64,000 nucleotides of DNA from Tachypleus tridentatus (GCF_004210375.1 NC_134830.1:167283874-167347873); one strand, 5' to 3'; counted from the stretch's first letter, positions 49,578 through 61,152 are shown. Notes: a model not told the origin generated them from the letters alone. Numbers and translations are program-made.

Positions 49578-51713
49578 CTATTTAGAAACGTATATAAGTG
49601 ATTGTTGAGAAATTGGTTTGATGGCTTTTTGCTGAAATGTATTTGGTTCATTGCGAGAATAACCTGTCTGATCTAAATCTATTGTGTTCTTGCCTTCTAT
49701 TGGTACAATGATTGGAGTATCTTCCTGTGGGGCAGGAGGGGGTTGTATGGAGAGGTCATTTTCGATTTGTTGTACTGGTGCAGAATTACTATTTTCATAT
49801 CCTAGCTGAAAGATTTCTTCAGCTTTACCCTTTGCTAAGGGAACAGATGTGGCTCTAGAAAGCTGTTGAAGATTGGCATTATTACCTATCCCAGTAAAAT
49901 AAACTTCACCTTTTTGAGCTGATTTAGGAAAGGGCTTATATTCATTTTGTGTAGAAGAACTGATCTCGTCGGTATTCAAGACTGATTGAGAATAGGCTAT
50001 GTTTGGAAGTGAAACCGGTATCTGCTCAACTGGTTTAGGTGCAAAAGAGAACTGCTGGTTATTTGGAGATTCAATGTCAGTGGGAACGATATTAGTGGCT
50101 GAGTATTCGTGACTGGTGACTTTATCGAGATTTTCCTGGTTATTAAATTGAATTCTAGAAGGGGGAATTATTGATGAATCATACTTATTAGATTCTATGT
50201 TTGTCTGAGACTGAATAAAGTCATATTCCGTATTTTGTGACTGTAACTGACTCTGAACATATTCTGTCTGAGTTTGGGCTGAAGTAATCGGTTTTTGAGC
50301 ATAAGTTTCCACACCTGGATTATATTCTACTTGAGTGTTCTCAAAACTTGCCACACCACCACCTGTCTGATCTGGTTCTACAGACGGCAGATCGTCAGCA
50401 ATACTATCTTCTTCCTGATCATCTTCCAGTTGAAGATGAGATAAAGAAGCTCGATTTTGATCGAAACTAATTTGTTCCTGACCATTTTCTGCTTGAAGCT
50501 GGGACAGGTGAGCTAGGTTCTGACTGCCATGAAGTAGTTCCTGACTATTGACTGCTTGAAGTTGGGCTAAAGCTCCCACATTTTGACCATAACTAGCTTC
50601 TTCGTGACCGTTACTCGTCTGAACATCGGTTAAAGTTTCCAAAATGTGTTCTTTACCATTAATGTTTTGAAACTGAGCTAAAGTTGCCGGATTTTGAACA
50701 TAAGTTGTTTGCTGTTGTTTGTTATTCGCTTGAAATTGAGTCAAGGGTGTAAAATTTTCAAAATCACGAGTTATTTTCTTGTCATAACCTGCCTGAAGTT
50801 GGGCTATATATGCCTGATTTTGGTCCTGGTCATTATTTATAGGTTGAGTTGCTAAATTTTGTTCTAAACTAATTTTCTTCTGACTACCTGTTGGCTGATT
50901 TATGGCTAGTGGTTCCAAATTTTGACCAAAAGTACTTCGCTCATTATCAGTTTGTACTGAAGATGTCAATGCCTCATCCAAACCCGTTAGTTCTAAATCA
51001 TGGTCATCTTTAAATTTGTCTAGAGCTGGCAGATTTGCACTCAAACTAGATAGCCCAGACTCATAGTCTGTATTATGCGTATCTACTATAGCCAGATCTG
51101 CATCATAACTATCATGTTCTTGGTCATTAAGTTCAGGAAACTGACCTAAAGATGTTATATCGTGACTATAACTTGTATGTTCACCAGCCGAACTGTACTG
51201 GGCCTGATCTGTGACAAAAGTATCTAATTCCTTAATGTTCTCTGCTATTTTATTCAGGTCTGCTGCAGCTGCTTGAAACTTTTGATAACTTGAATTAATA
51301 TCAGAATCTAAGCTGTCGGCTATTCCACTAGCACCTGTATAGTCTAGTGAAAGGCTTGGAGGATTAAAATCTGCCAGTGAAATTCCAGGACTGTAGGATT
51401 TTGGAATAGAAAAGGTATCTTGTCCTTCGGAACTTGGAAAGAAAGAACCAGATTTAAAATTTAAAGTACTGGAATGGATATCGTCAAGTGTTTCTGGCTG
51501 CCCGAAGGAATAAGAGCTGAAATCACCAAAAGCCGAATCGAAGGACTCGTAATCAGAACTTAGTAAATCATCAGTGTGCAAGGAAAAGGAGCTATCTGTT
51601 GGATAAAAACTTGAATGCTGCCATGGGTAAAGAGGTTCCTTGAAGTAATACCCGCTACTCCATACTGGTGTTAAACTCGTGCTCAGCATAAAAAGGTAAA
51701 CAACTAGCACTCC
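49578..51713 (-). CDS. Secreted Gln/Ser-rich repeat protein, exon 2
   Basis: A single long exon giving residues 4-714 of a predicted 714-residue protein; exon 1 (MKT) is at 54,270-54,278. The exon opens after CTCTCAACAG with GGA GTG CTA, continuing the signal peptide MKTGVLVVYLFMLSTSLTPV (cleavage probably near WSSG). The mature chain is Ser/Asp/Tyr-rich for about 250 residues, with a short helical stretch (FQAAAADLNKIAENIKELD). It then becomes Gln/Asn-rich, with 21-residue repeats of the type N-x3-L-x-Q-L-Q-A-x-N-x-Q-E-x5-Q at roughly residues 265-450. The last third is Pro/Gln-rich. No cysteines follow the signal peptide and no enzyme motif is visible, so it is probably disordered. A cuticle, matrix or glandular secretion component is inferred. 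I do not recognise a named orthologue. Confidence 0.85.
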   Translation of the reverse strand, partial: GVLVVYLFMLSTSLTPVWSSGYYFKEPLYPWQHSSFYPTDSSFSLHTDDLLSSDYESFDSAFGDFSSYSFGQPETLDDIHSSTLNFKSGSFFPSSEGQDTFSIPKSYSPGISLADFNPPSLSLDYTGASGIADSLDSDINSSYQKFQAAAADLNKIAENIKELDTFVTDQAQYSSAGEHTSYSHDITSLGQFPELNDQEHDSYDADLAIVDTHNTDYESGLSSLSANLPALDKFKDDHDLELTGLDEALTSSVQTDNERSTFGQNLEPLAINQPTGSQKKISLEQNLATQPINNDQDQNQAYIAQLQAGYDKKITRDFENFTPLTQFQANNKQQQTTYVQNPATLAQFQNINGKEHILETLTDVQTSNGHEEASYGQNVGALAQLQAVNSQELLHGSQNLAHLSQLQAENGQEQISFDQNRASLSHLQLEDDQEEDSIADDLPSVEPDQTGGGVASFENTQVEYNPGVETYAQKPITSAQTQTEYVQSQLQSQNTEYDFIQSQTNIESNKYDSSIIPPSRIQFNNQENLDKVTSHEYSATNIVPTDIESPNNQQFSFAPKPVEQIPVSLPNIAYSQSVLNTDEISSSTQNEYKPFPKSAQKGEVYFTGIGNNANLQQLSRATSVPLAKGKAEEIFQLGYENSNSAPVQQIENDLSIQPPPAPQEDTPIIVPIEGKNTIDLDQTGYSRNEPNTFQQKAIKPISQQSLIYVSK

Positions 51714-51965
51714 CTGTTGAGAGAGATTATGATAAAATATTAGTTAAAAATAAAATACAAATTATGACATATTGATTAAATATTTTCCAAATGAGAATAA
51801 CATAATACAGGAACAAAAGCACCTTATCAAAACGATAGCAGAATTAACAGGTGTAGAGTACAGTAACATAAACACATAATTAGTAACTAATTAGAAAGTT
51901 CAATGTTAAATAACTTTTAAGTAATTTCATTATTTAGAGAATTGTCTATGATTATGTCCTTCATT

Positions 51966-52052
51966 AGGCTGTCTGTTATATCTACCGCGGGAAATCGAAC
52001 CCCTTATTTTAGCGTTTTAAGTCCACAAACTTACCACTGTCTCACCGGCGAC
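51966..52052 (-). repeat. SINE family 3 fragment
   Basis: 'gtctgttatatctaccgcgg', GAAATCGAACCCCT and 'tccacaaacttaccactgtc' follow family-3 order. Confidence 0.65.
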
Positions 52053-53776
52053 ATTTTAGCGGTGTGTATGATGCTAAAAGTCAGGTTTCAATATCGGTGG
52101 TAGCTCTGTGCTTAACAACAAACACAATACCTCATTATTCATGACATTCCCATCTATTCAAATTTAAATTAGAAAATTGTATATAACTCCTGGCTTATGG
52201 TATCATTATTTAATTGGAATAGTTTATTAAGAATAAGAACAATACGAGTTTCTTTTTCTATTGTCAATAAGATATTTAAAAGAATTTCCACATTATATAC
52301 ACTGGCTTTTTCACTGCTTACTGTAACCTCCAGTGTTTTATTCTTCCTTATTTTGGTCAATCTCTAAATGTGTAGCTTTCTAACTTGAAAAAAAATGTTA
52401 TTAATAGGCAGTTATGACGTGTTTCTGTTATTTTTTCTCATGACATGCTATATGACGTATTTCCGTTATTGTTGTTTGTAGTGCATTGGAAATATACTAA
52501 GACTATTTTGAAATTCACTTTTGTTAGTATAATAATTTCACTTGTTTACTTATTAAGATTATTTACAACGTTATAATATTTTCATATAATTACACTTAAT
52601 TTTTATCGATTTCAAAGGATTTCGCAAAGTTCACTTTATTTTACAATTATAATACAAATGTAGATAGAAACGTGTGGATTTGTTTTAATTTTGAAACAGT
52701 TTGAAAGTCATCCTACTTTTACCATATACAAATATTGAATTACAATTTCAAGGAAAAATGTGTGTTATGTTGTTGTCTAAAACATCAAAATTTATAATTG
52801 TATTATTATGCGTTATGTACCGATAACGTAATGTACTATACGTTTTCCATTTTTATTTTTAAACGTTAATATAACTCTACTGTTTCCTAGTGACGTTCCT
52901 GTACAAATGTATGACATTATTCCGATATATCTCAGTTAATGCACTATCAAAGCTATTTACCGTCTTTACAGTTCTTTTCTAGCATTAAATAAATCAACTG
53001 TTTTCCTTGTACAACATATTTAAAAAATATTTTTCTTTAGTTCTGTAACTTACTGTTTATTGCATGTGCTAGCATTCAAATCCCCCATAATTTATTTCGC
53101 TTCAAATTTTATGAAATTTCATTTATGTAAGACTTCGAGTCCATTTCTACCTTCATAGAGATCAAGTGTTTGTGAATAAAGCGGAAAAATTTAACACAAA
53201 AGTGATTGTGTTGTCTGTCTCTTGATATCACATAACGTTTAATGCTGTTTTAGAAATACTTGTATTCTCTCAATTTTATTATTATTTTTCTCTTTATACA
53301 AAGCCTAGTCCTAATTCTCAAAACTTAAATTGAATAGTCATTTTAAAGTTTTTCATTTCTTCAAAAATATGAGTTGTATGAGCCAATATAATTAACGTTT
53401 CGGTCTTTTATCGTCTTATTTTTTTGAGAAGCAATGTTCTCTGAAGGTGACTAATGAAAGCAAAACCGTGTTTGATATCACGTGTCTCTTACTATTTCGT
53501 CTGGTTTCATAAGGCACTCTAAAGCTGAGTTAGATTATAAGAGTAATAGATGTAAAGTTGAAAGTTTTAATGCCATTTGTCTTTCGTTCTGTCGTCTTAT
53601 GTTTAGGATGTAATGTACTGTAAAGGAATGTTAGACCAATAAATTAATGTATAAGAAACCAACTGCATAATGTTCTGGTTCTTTTCTAATCCCATTATCC
53701 CAAATTGTTTCAATGCAAGGAAAAACAAAACTACAAAATATACTATCTATAATTTTGTGATGACAACAAATACACT

Positions 53777-54139
53777 AAATCACAGGTAGTCTATCATGAA
53801 GTGTGTGATGACAACATTAATTCAAGTACTCTAAATCACAGGTTGTCTATCATGAAGTGTGTGATGACAACATTAATTCAAGTACCCCAAATCACAGGTT
53901 GTCTATCATGAAGTGTGTGATGACAACATTAATACAAGTACCCCAAATCACAGGTTGTCTATCATGAAGTGTGTGATGACAACATTAATACAAGTACCAC
54001 AAATCACAGGTTGTCTATCATGAAGTGTGTGATGACAACATTAATACAAGTACTCTAAATCACAGGTTGTCTATCATGAAGTGTGTGATGACAACATTAA
54101 TACAAGTACTCTAAATCACAGGTTGTCTATCATGAAGTG
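53777..54139. repeat. 56-bp minisatellite, 6.5 copies
   Basis: Unit starts AAATCACAGGT at 53,777, 53,833, 53,889, 53,945, 54,001, 54,057 and 54,113 (partial). Units are almost identical. Each contains ATCATGAAGTGTGTGATGAC, which has dyad symmetry (ATCA...TGAT). Confidence 0.97.
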
Positions 54140-54269
54140 ATGCTCTATACACAGCGAATGAAAGGAATTTCTAAGTATTGCACGTGTAGTACTTTTGAAT
54201 ATTTCTTTCCAGTTCTAGCAAGATTATAAAATGATTATACAATTCAAGTGTAAATAAAGTAATATTTAC

Positions 54270-54278
54270 CGTCTTCAT
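54270..54278 (-). CDS. Secreted Gln/Ser-rich repeat protein, exon 1 (MKT)
   Basis: ATG AAG ACG ends at the donor GTAAATATT. It joins in phase 0 to GGA GTG CTA at 51,713, giving a textbook signal peptide. A tiny first coding exon ending inside the signal peptide is a common feature of arthropod cuticle-protein genes. The 5' UTR runs back to about 54,415. Confidence 0.8.
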
Positions 54279-54437
54279 GATTGATCAGACTCTTTCAGGT
54301 TTTTTGATGACTGAACGTCTTCTTTTTGTGACGCAGGTGTAGCAATCGACAAAATGTCTACTGAGACCCTACTTCAAGCAGTGGATCCGAGGCCTTCTTC
54401 TGTGTTATTAAGCATTTGTCTCGTTTCTCATCCCTTT

Positions 54438-54446
54438 AATTTATAC
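54438..54446 (-). promoter_or_regulatory. TATA box of the secreted-protein gene
   Basis: TATAAATTA on the minus strand, about 160 bp before the ATG. Transcription would start near 54,410-54,415. A core promoter of this type fits a strongly expressed, regulated secretory gene. Confidence 0.6.
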
Positions 54447-55375
54447 CAAGTAATGTAGGTCAATCTGAATGTCGAAAAATATGGACAGCCTATTTTCTTC
54501 GATATATATATTCAAGACAATACCCTCCTTCTGAAATATCCTTAAGGTAATTAAGTGACATTGGCTTGTCTACAGGTAGCAGGACAAAGGATAGCTGGCC
54601 TTCGTTTGGTCACCTGAGGGGCAGAGATGAGGCCAAATGTGGGTCAGTTGGTTGGTGAAAGAATTTTCAGGTGTGCTGTGTCCTAAATGTTTTCAATGGT
54701 TTGGTTTACCCAAAGATTCAGTCATATCATCCACAAAAAAACATAAACAATTCCAGAAGTGCATCCACTGTTTAAACTGAGCGTGATAGTACTTAAACAA
54801 GTGTAACAATATATCATATTACGTTTTCGGACAGAGATCATAGTGCAATTTCAGAATCTAACCTTTACATGAAAAATATAAAATATTAACTCTTAGGTTT
54901 CGAAAACATGTTTGTGAAATAAGTAAAATACACACTTAAACGTTGACCATTCTCAGTTGTGTGTGTAAATGTACTGAGTTGTGATCTGTGCTGTAAAAAT
55001 ATTCTAGCATTCTCTTTGTGAAAAAGTGACCGTTAATGCACTTCTCTGTAATAAAATACAGTTGTACGAAGAAAAACAGATAAGTGATGTATCAGTAAGT
55101 TCTGTTGTTTTGTTTCATATGAAACATTTCTATTTTTGTATTAACATTAGTTAAGTAGACAGCCATTAAATGCGATTTATTACTGATAAATGTAAGTCAA
55201 GAGCCAGTAGATGTAATCTTTGCATTAACCTTGTTTGTGTAGAGATACTACATTAACAGACTAGATAGTATATGTTAATAAATCATATCATGCTTAATAA
55301 ACAAATATTACTGTAAAAATTCATTGCTAATAATTGTATTAACTTCGTGAGTTTATCATTGATAATTAATTATCT
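54447..55375. other. Upstream region of the secreted-protein gene
   Basis: No gene is seen. It may hold regulatory sites, but none can be named from sequence alone. Confidence 0.4.
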
Positions 55376-55482
55376 ATAGCTACACAATGGGCTATCTGTG
55401 CTCTACACACCACGCTTATCGAAACCCAGTTTTTAGTGTGTAAGTCCGCAGACATACCACTATGCCACTTGAGGGCAATTAT
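55376..55482 (-). repeat. tRNA-derived SINE, family 2
   Basis: Good copy from 'ctacacaatgggctatctgt' to 'accactatgccacttgaggg'. Confidence 0.85.
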
Positions 55483-55774
55483 CTTTATCAGTGTTTCAGT
55501 GAAAGTAAAGAGCTTCATGACTTAAAAACTCATGATTTTCTAGGTGAAATTTAATTAGTTAAATATTCCATAAGATGTTATCGTTATGTAAATGCTGTAT
55601 AATTTGAACTAAGAATTTGGTAGAAATCTTTAAAAGTGTAAGTACTTTTAATTTAGGAAACAGTCAACATGCGTTTGAAGAATGAAGCGCAAGGCTGTAC
55701 TGAGCATACGAAAACGTTCATATTATACAGACAAGTTGTACCGAACTTCCAGTACCGACTGACAGAAGAGGCCT

Positions 55775-55997
55775 ATCACAGCTCGCTCGTAATGTAGCTT
55801 TGCACTCGGTAGCTAGCTACACATCAACATCCACTGCCACCTCTTGAGACACCAACCAATAATGGGATTAACCGTCACATTATGACGCCCCAAGGTAAAA
55901 AAAAAAAAAAGACAACGATGTTTGTATGAGGGAGATTCGACCTGCGACCCTCTGATTAGGAGTCTAGTGCCCTAACCATCTGGCCGTGCCGGCCATG
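55775..55997 (-). repeat. SINE family 1, degraded
   Basis: Old copy recognisable by 'aatgggattaaccgtcacat', 'gattcgacctgcgaccctc' and the GGCCGTGCCGGCC end. It carries a run of 14 A in the middle. Confidence 0.8.
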
Positions 55998-56379
55998 AAA
56001 CGTTACCTCTTTAATGCTTTTACTTCAGATTAAAAATATTTTCTTAAGCCAACATTTACTGTTGCACATAACTGTCACAACTGATGAGTTAGGTTTATAT
56101 ACTAATTACTTATAGAAACATTCGTTTCTAGAATATTTTACCTACCATGTATTTAACACATTAAAAATATGTTTCTTTTAAACCTAAAAAAGTGGGTTAG
56201 AATGAACTAAAATAAATTTGTTTATATGCCGATTTGATCAGTTATGAGGCATCTTTAAATATCTCCTTTCTCTCAGTGACTCTGCGATAAATATACGAAC
56301 TTATAACGATAAAAACGAAGTTTTGATACTTGTAGTGGGCATGCACTACAGCCCAATGTGTAGTGGTTCTTTAACGAAA

Positions 56380-56640
56380 AAAATATTTGTATATATAGTA
56401 ACGGCAACAAATATTTGTATATATATACAGTAACGACAAAAAATATTTGTATATTTAGTAACGACAACAAATATTTATATATATATACAGTAACGACAAA
56501 AAATATTTGTATATTTAGTAACGGCAACAAATATTTGTATATATATACAGTAACGACAAAAAACATTTGTATACATATGTAATAACGACAAAAATATTTA
56601 TATATATATAGCAGTAAGACAGAAAATATTTGTATAATAT
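56380..56640. repeat. AT-rich tandem repeat, ~30-bp units in 60-bp pairs
   Basis: Alternating units AAATATTTGTATATATA and AGTAACG(A/G)CAACA are arranged as pairs of about 60 bp. The 155-codon minus-strand frame across it (YIYKYLL... repeats) is a consequence of the repeat, not a gene. Confidence 0.9.
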
Positions 56641-57230
56641 ATATGTATAGTATTTTAAGCTTTGACAAAGTGTTATTTAGTACACAATATGGACTATGTA
56701 AATGGTGTTTTATTTTATTTCTCTGGAAAAAAGTCTTCACAATACTTTAGCTCTTCGGTGCTAAACTTGAGGTCTGTTGTCGCTAAAGGTCTTGGTTAAA
56801 TACTAGCAGCAGACACAGCAGAAATAATCCATTGTACATTAGGCGCTTAACAACAAAAAAACAAAGTACTGTCATTAGTAATTAGGCTTAACATATTTAT
56901 AATAAAATGGATATCGGATTTAAATATCTCATTTATCGTGTGTTGTCAAATATAACAATAATGCTACTGAGTTTTTATATTTTTACTGTATAGTTCCATC
57001 TGAATAATCTGCTTTTCATCCTAGGTTTAGTAAAATGAATTAAAAAAAAACATTTCAAAAATTCCTTTTAAATGTTAAGTAACTAGTCTATTAAGATCAA
57101 TGTAGAAGTTATTACACAATCACTTTCCCAGGAATGAAATAAAACCAAACATTTCGTAAATCAATCTACAAAGGTGAACGAAAATTTCACTGAGATTTTG
57201 AATTTTCCATATTTGCGATTCCTGGTAAAT

Positions 57231-57280
57231 AGGTCAGAGAAAGCAACAGTTAATGATGAGGTTCCTATTGTTACTAGTCA
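57231..57280 (+). CDS. Weak candidate exon
   Basis: An acceptor-like GGTAAATAG precedes, and CAG|GTAAGC ends, a short open stretch reading SEKATVNDEVPIVTSQ. It is in the same orientation as the PAK-like exon 4 kb further on. It could be a linker exon of that gene, but nothing in the sequence proves it. Confidence 0.18.
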
Positions 57281-58756
57281 GGTAAGCCTATTGGTGAGAT
57301 GCAAACAAGGAACGCTTACTGTTAAGTTGACCCCTTTAAATAATCTAAACACTTTCAACCCGGTTATTGGATGCATTCTGTATGTAATTATTTAAGAAGC
57401 GTTAGTTAATCGTGTTAAGGAATTAAAATTACATTATTAGTGTAGTAGTGCTTAAGTAAAAGTAATAGGTTAAATGTGTACCATATTGTTGATTTACTTG
57501 TCTGGATACGCCTACGGTTTGCTTTAGTATTATCTATGAGACTGTAGTTAAACAAAATATTTTTAACTATAAAGATTGTCTATTAAATGTGTATGTGTTA
57601 TGATTCATTAACCAGTATTGGCCGGTTTTATTACTATAATTTTTTGTATGGTAACTGGAAATCGTCCACCGGCACACGAATTATTTTGTTGTAAAAGTTT
57701 TGTCCGAAATAAGACATATTTTCAATTATAGATTTCTAGCTTTTAATATAAAGACACAAGTACTTACTCAGTTAAATGGTCCAGTTATTATGTTCCACAA
57801 AACGGGGTAATCATTTAGTATCTAATGGTGCTATTTGGGATTTACTAATAAAAAAAAAAAAGAAGGGGAACATTATCTAACGTTGTCTTTTATATAAGTT
57901 TGCTTCTTTAACGAGTACTCTCAGCTAGTAATAATAACAGTAATTACACTTTAAAACAAGCACGTGATTAAATCAAATTAAACGGACTTTAACCCATTGA
58001 AATTTATTCTAAAACGACAGCAGTGAAATATAACCAATTTGTTCGGTAAGTTTTCCTATCTCCCAACTGGCCTTATGCTGATATAGATGTTTCAAAAGTT
58101 CAGTGTGCTTTACCTAAGTTTGTATAGTGTCTAATTCCACGGAACATTTACTGAACTTCTAGAACCAACTTTCATATACTGTATTTTATAATTGTTGACT
58201 TCTACGGAGTATCTTACAAAGAATAAGACTAACCTTGTTCGGGATATTAAAAAAATCGTGGCTGTTTTAGTTTACCGCCATTATGCAAAACGACGAACAC
58301 AAAACGAGGCCTAGCTATCTAATGAGTGAATATTGTTGTAAAGTTCTTATCAATGTAGTTTAAGGTTTAGCCGCCAGTTTTGATTTCATTCCTTTAAGTC
58401 GCACACTCAATAATTTTATTTTCGGCCACACATTTTTTACACCTAAAATGCTTTTTATTAGAATTTTTGAACATTTTGTCAATAAACACCAACAAACCAC
58501 GGCAAATAAGAAAGCGACACTTAATAATAACTAACAGTAACATTAGAATCGCAACCATATTATTCAGAACAGACCTTTACTTTACAGAACTAACCAGAAT
58601 TTTACAAACTTTAAGGTGGTAGTTTTCCGCGCTAAAATAGTGTTAATATATTTCTTTATGGGAACACTATGGAATTTAGATGACAATTTCTTTGTCACCA
58701 TCCCCAAGCACTCCGTACACCCGTATGGAGCATCATTATTCATGCTAATTTTTGTT
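57281..58756. other. AT-rich non-coding stretch
   Basis: Nothing recognisable. Confidence 0.4.
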
Positions 58757-59028
58757 TGGTTTGAATTTCGCTCAAACTTAAAGGAGGGCTATCTACGCTA
58801 GCCTCTTATAATTGTGCAGTATAAGACGAGAGGAAAGGCAGCTAGTCATCATCATCCATCGCCAACTCTTGGGCTACACATTTACCAACGAATAGTTGGA
58901 TTGACCGTCACATTACAACACACCCACGGCTGAAAGGGCGAGTATGTTTGGTGCAACTGGAATTCGAATCCACGACCCTCGGATTACGAGTCGAATGCCT
59001 TAATACGCTTGGTCATGCCGGGCTCCTC
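58757..59028 (-). repeat. tRNA-derived SINE, family 1
   Basis: Minus-strand copy ending in CATGCCGGGCTC, with several substitutions in the body. Confidence 0.9.
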
Positions 59029-59059
59029 CATGATAAACTGCTTATATTGTTCTTACTCG

Positions 59060-59117
59060 CAAACCGGTTTTTTAGATTATAAGCTTTCAGACTAACCGCT
59101 GAGCCATTAGAGTAGAT
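59060..59117 (-). repeat. SINE family 2 fragment
   Basis: Head part only ('gcaaaccggttttttagatt' to 'accgctgagccattag'). Confidence 0.55.
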
Positions 59118-59275
59118 AAAAACAATGTAGTTATAGTAACCAAATACAGTGATTATAAAATATTATAGGATTAAGTAACATTTGTAATTTAATATGTATG
59201 CTAAATAACTTGTACTAGTGTTAAGAATTATATATTTTCTGTTTAAAAGAACAAAAATTTGTTCCACATCGGAAA

Positions 59276-59740
59276 CACTACACAACAATTTTTTTTAAAG
59301 TTTTGCTTCTTGAAAAGATTTTACTGATTATGACAGGTATCTGGTGCGTATTCACAAATATAGTTTTGGTTTTGCTTCATCACGTAGGCACTCTGAGAAA
59401 TAGACAGTTAACTGTTTACCGGCAATAACGTATTTAATTGTGTTTTTGTTTCTAATACGCCATTAAGTTCAACATAATTAAAAGTGTTTTACTCCTGATT
59501 TTCGTTTGTATTCAATGTCCGGTGCATCTCGTTGCAGTGTCCAACAGTGGTCAGCAAGCATTGACGGTTCCAGTTGCCCTGATATCGTCTTTCCATTGTA
59601 GCAATGTCCTGACAAAACTGAATATTTCGATGAAACGGTACATGATGGGCAAATTTGGATGTTATTTTCGTGATCAACAGCCAAAAATCCATAAGGAACA
59701 CCCAACAGTGTTCAAGAAGCAAAAACTTTGTTGTGCAGTG
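59276..59740 (-). mobile_element. CACTA-like short TIR element
   Basis: Ends CACTACACAACAA and, inverted, CACTGCACAACAAAG, flanked by AAA on both sides (59,273-59,275 and 59,741-59,743). About 88 % identical to 41,044-41,500 through most of its length. The minus-strand tail ORF includes SMLADHCW and DIEYKRKS. Confidence 0.65.
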
Positions 59741-59947
59741 AAATTTACAAATTATTCGTTCTATAAATTAGCACTAGATGGCAACATATTTTCTAATTAA
59801 CATAAGAAAAATATTCCTTTTGTCAAAGGAATCTAAACGTATCTTTGAAGTTATTCATGGCGAGTACGTAGACAGATACGAAAAAAAATAAATTTATTAT
59901 GTGAATGTGTTTACCTAACTTTCTCATAAACAACGCTTTTAATTTGA

Positions 59948-60042
59948 CATCCTAACTTATAATAAATACATATATATTAACCTTGAAATACAGGCATCCT
60001 AACTTATAATAAATACATATATATTAACCTTGAAATACAGGC
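59948..60042. repeat. Exact 47-bp tandem duplication
   Basis: Unit CATCCTAACTTATAATAAAT...GAAATACAGG occurs twice head to tail without a mismatch. Confidence 0.95.
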
Positions 60043-60077
60043 TCGAAATTTTCTTTGTGAGTTACGTGTTTTCTTGG

Positions 60078-60232
60078 TTTTCTTTTAATTTCGCGCAAAG
60101 TTATCTGCATTAGCCGTCTCTATTCTGGGCTACTCTTTTACAAATGAATAGTGGGATTAACCATAACATTATAGTACCTCTACGGCTGAAAGGGGAGCAT
60201 GTTTGGTGCGACGGGGATTCGAACTCCCGTCG
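60078..60232 (-). repeat. SINE family 1, left half of head-to-head pair
   Basis: Truncated minus-strand copy whose B-box end runs into a plus-strand copy at about 60,231. Confidence 0.85.
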
Positions 60233-60408
60233 TGGGTTCAAATCGACTGCCGCGCCAAACATGCTTACCCTTTCAGGCGTGAGGGCGTTATAATGTGACG
60301 GTCAATACCACTATTCATTGGTAAAAGAGTAGCCCAAGAGTTGGCGGTGAGTCATGATGGCTAGAGGAGATAGCCCTCGTGTAGCTTTGCGCGAAATTAA
60401 GAAACAAA
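60231..60408 (+). repeat. SINE family 1, right half of head-to-head pair
   Basis: Plus-strand copy starting inside its B-box, with an internal deletion before the tail. Together with the preceding copy it forms a long palindrome. Confidence 0.85.
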
Positions 60409-60889
60409 ATATTGTTGTTTGTAAACATTATTATACGCGTTAATTCCTTACATTTTCACGAGACGTTGGACTTAGAATGTTTTCGTTAATGATTTGCTAT
60501 TCAGTTTGAGGTACGTGAAGACACGTTGTGGCGACAATAGCATATATATTGTTAATCAGCTTCTTCGTGGTTTTACCTTCAACAATTTCTCGTATCTCCA
60601 TCAACAACTTCCACACGTAACTTCCTACTCCTTTTTAAATCAATTTTAATATTTCAACAGTAATAATAACAATATTTTATACATTCTCAGATACTCGTTA
60701 CGACAGACTCGAGAAATAGCACATTACGAACAATTTTATAATTCAACGAACTTTCTAACAACAAATAAATGTCTATATTACTTCTAATGAATCCGCAAAG
60801 CAAAACATTGATTTAAAAAAGTGCTCCTTTATATTTATCTGAAGTGTAAAGGTCGGCTGTCACAAACTTTTTCCAAACATAATGTGTTT
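60409..60889. other. AT-rich non-coding stretch
   Basis: No supported feature. Confidence 0.4.
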
Positions 60890-61152
60890 GTGCCCTGCAT
60901 GGCCAAGCGTGTTAAGGCGTACGACTCGTATTCTGAGGAGCGCGGGTTCGCATCCTCGTCGCGCCAAACATACTCGCCCTATCAGCCGTGGGTACGTTAT
61001 AATGTGACGGTCAATCCCTCTATTATTTGGTATAAGAGTAGCCCAAGAGTTGGCGGTGAGTGGTGATGACAATTTACCTTCCCTCTAGTCTTGCAGTGCT
61101 AAATTAGGGACGGCCATCACAGTGCGAAATTAAAACAAACAAACAAACAAAC
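60890..61152 (+). repeat. tRNA-derived SINE, family 1
   Basis: Plus-strand copy with CCTGCATGGCCAAGCG head, B-box GGGTTCGCATCC and an AAACAAACAAAC tail. It lies about 220 bp before the PAK-like exon. Confidence 0.92.

Larger units (their letters stand above)
51714..54269 (-). other. Intron of the secreted-protein gene
   Basis: 2,556-bp phase-0 intron, donor G|GTAAAT at 54,269, acceptor CAACAG ending at 51,714. It contains a tRNA-SINE fragment (51,966-52,052) and the 56-bp minisatellite (53,777-54,139); the rest is AT-rich without coding signals. Confidence 0.85.

Noticed and set aside
56273-56740. 155-codon minus-strand ORF with YIYKYLL repeats
   Set aside because: Produced by an AT-rich tandem repeat whose unit length is a multiple of three on average. 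No start context or domain.
57174-57395. 73-codon ORF as a gene
   Set aside because: It begins with GTG and reads through splice-like signals. Only the short central piece is kept, as a weak candidate exon.
60821-61066. 81-codon plus-strand ORF upstream of the PAK-like exon
   Set aside because: Lies across a family-1 SINE. The same translation pattern appears at other copies.
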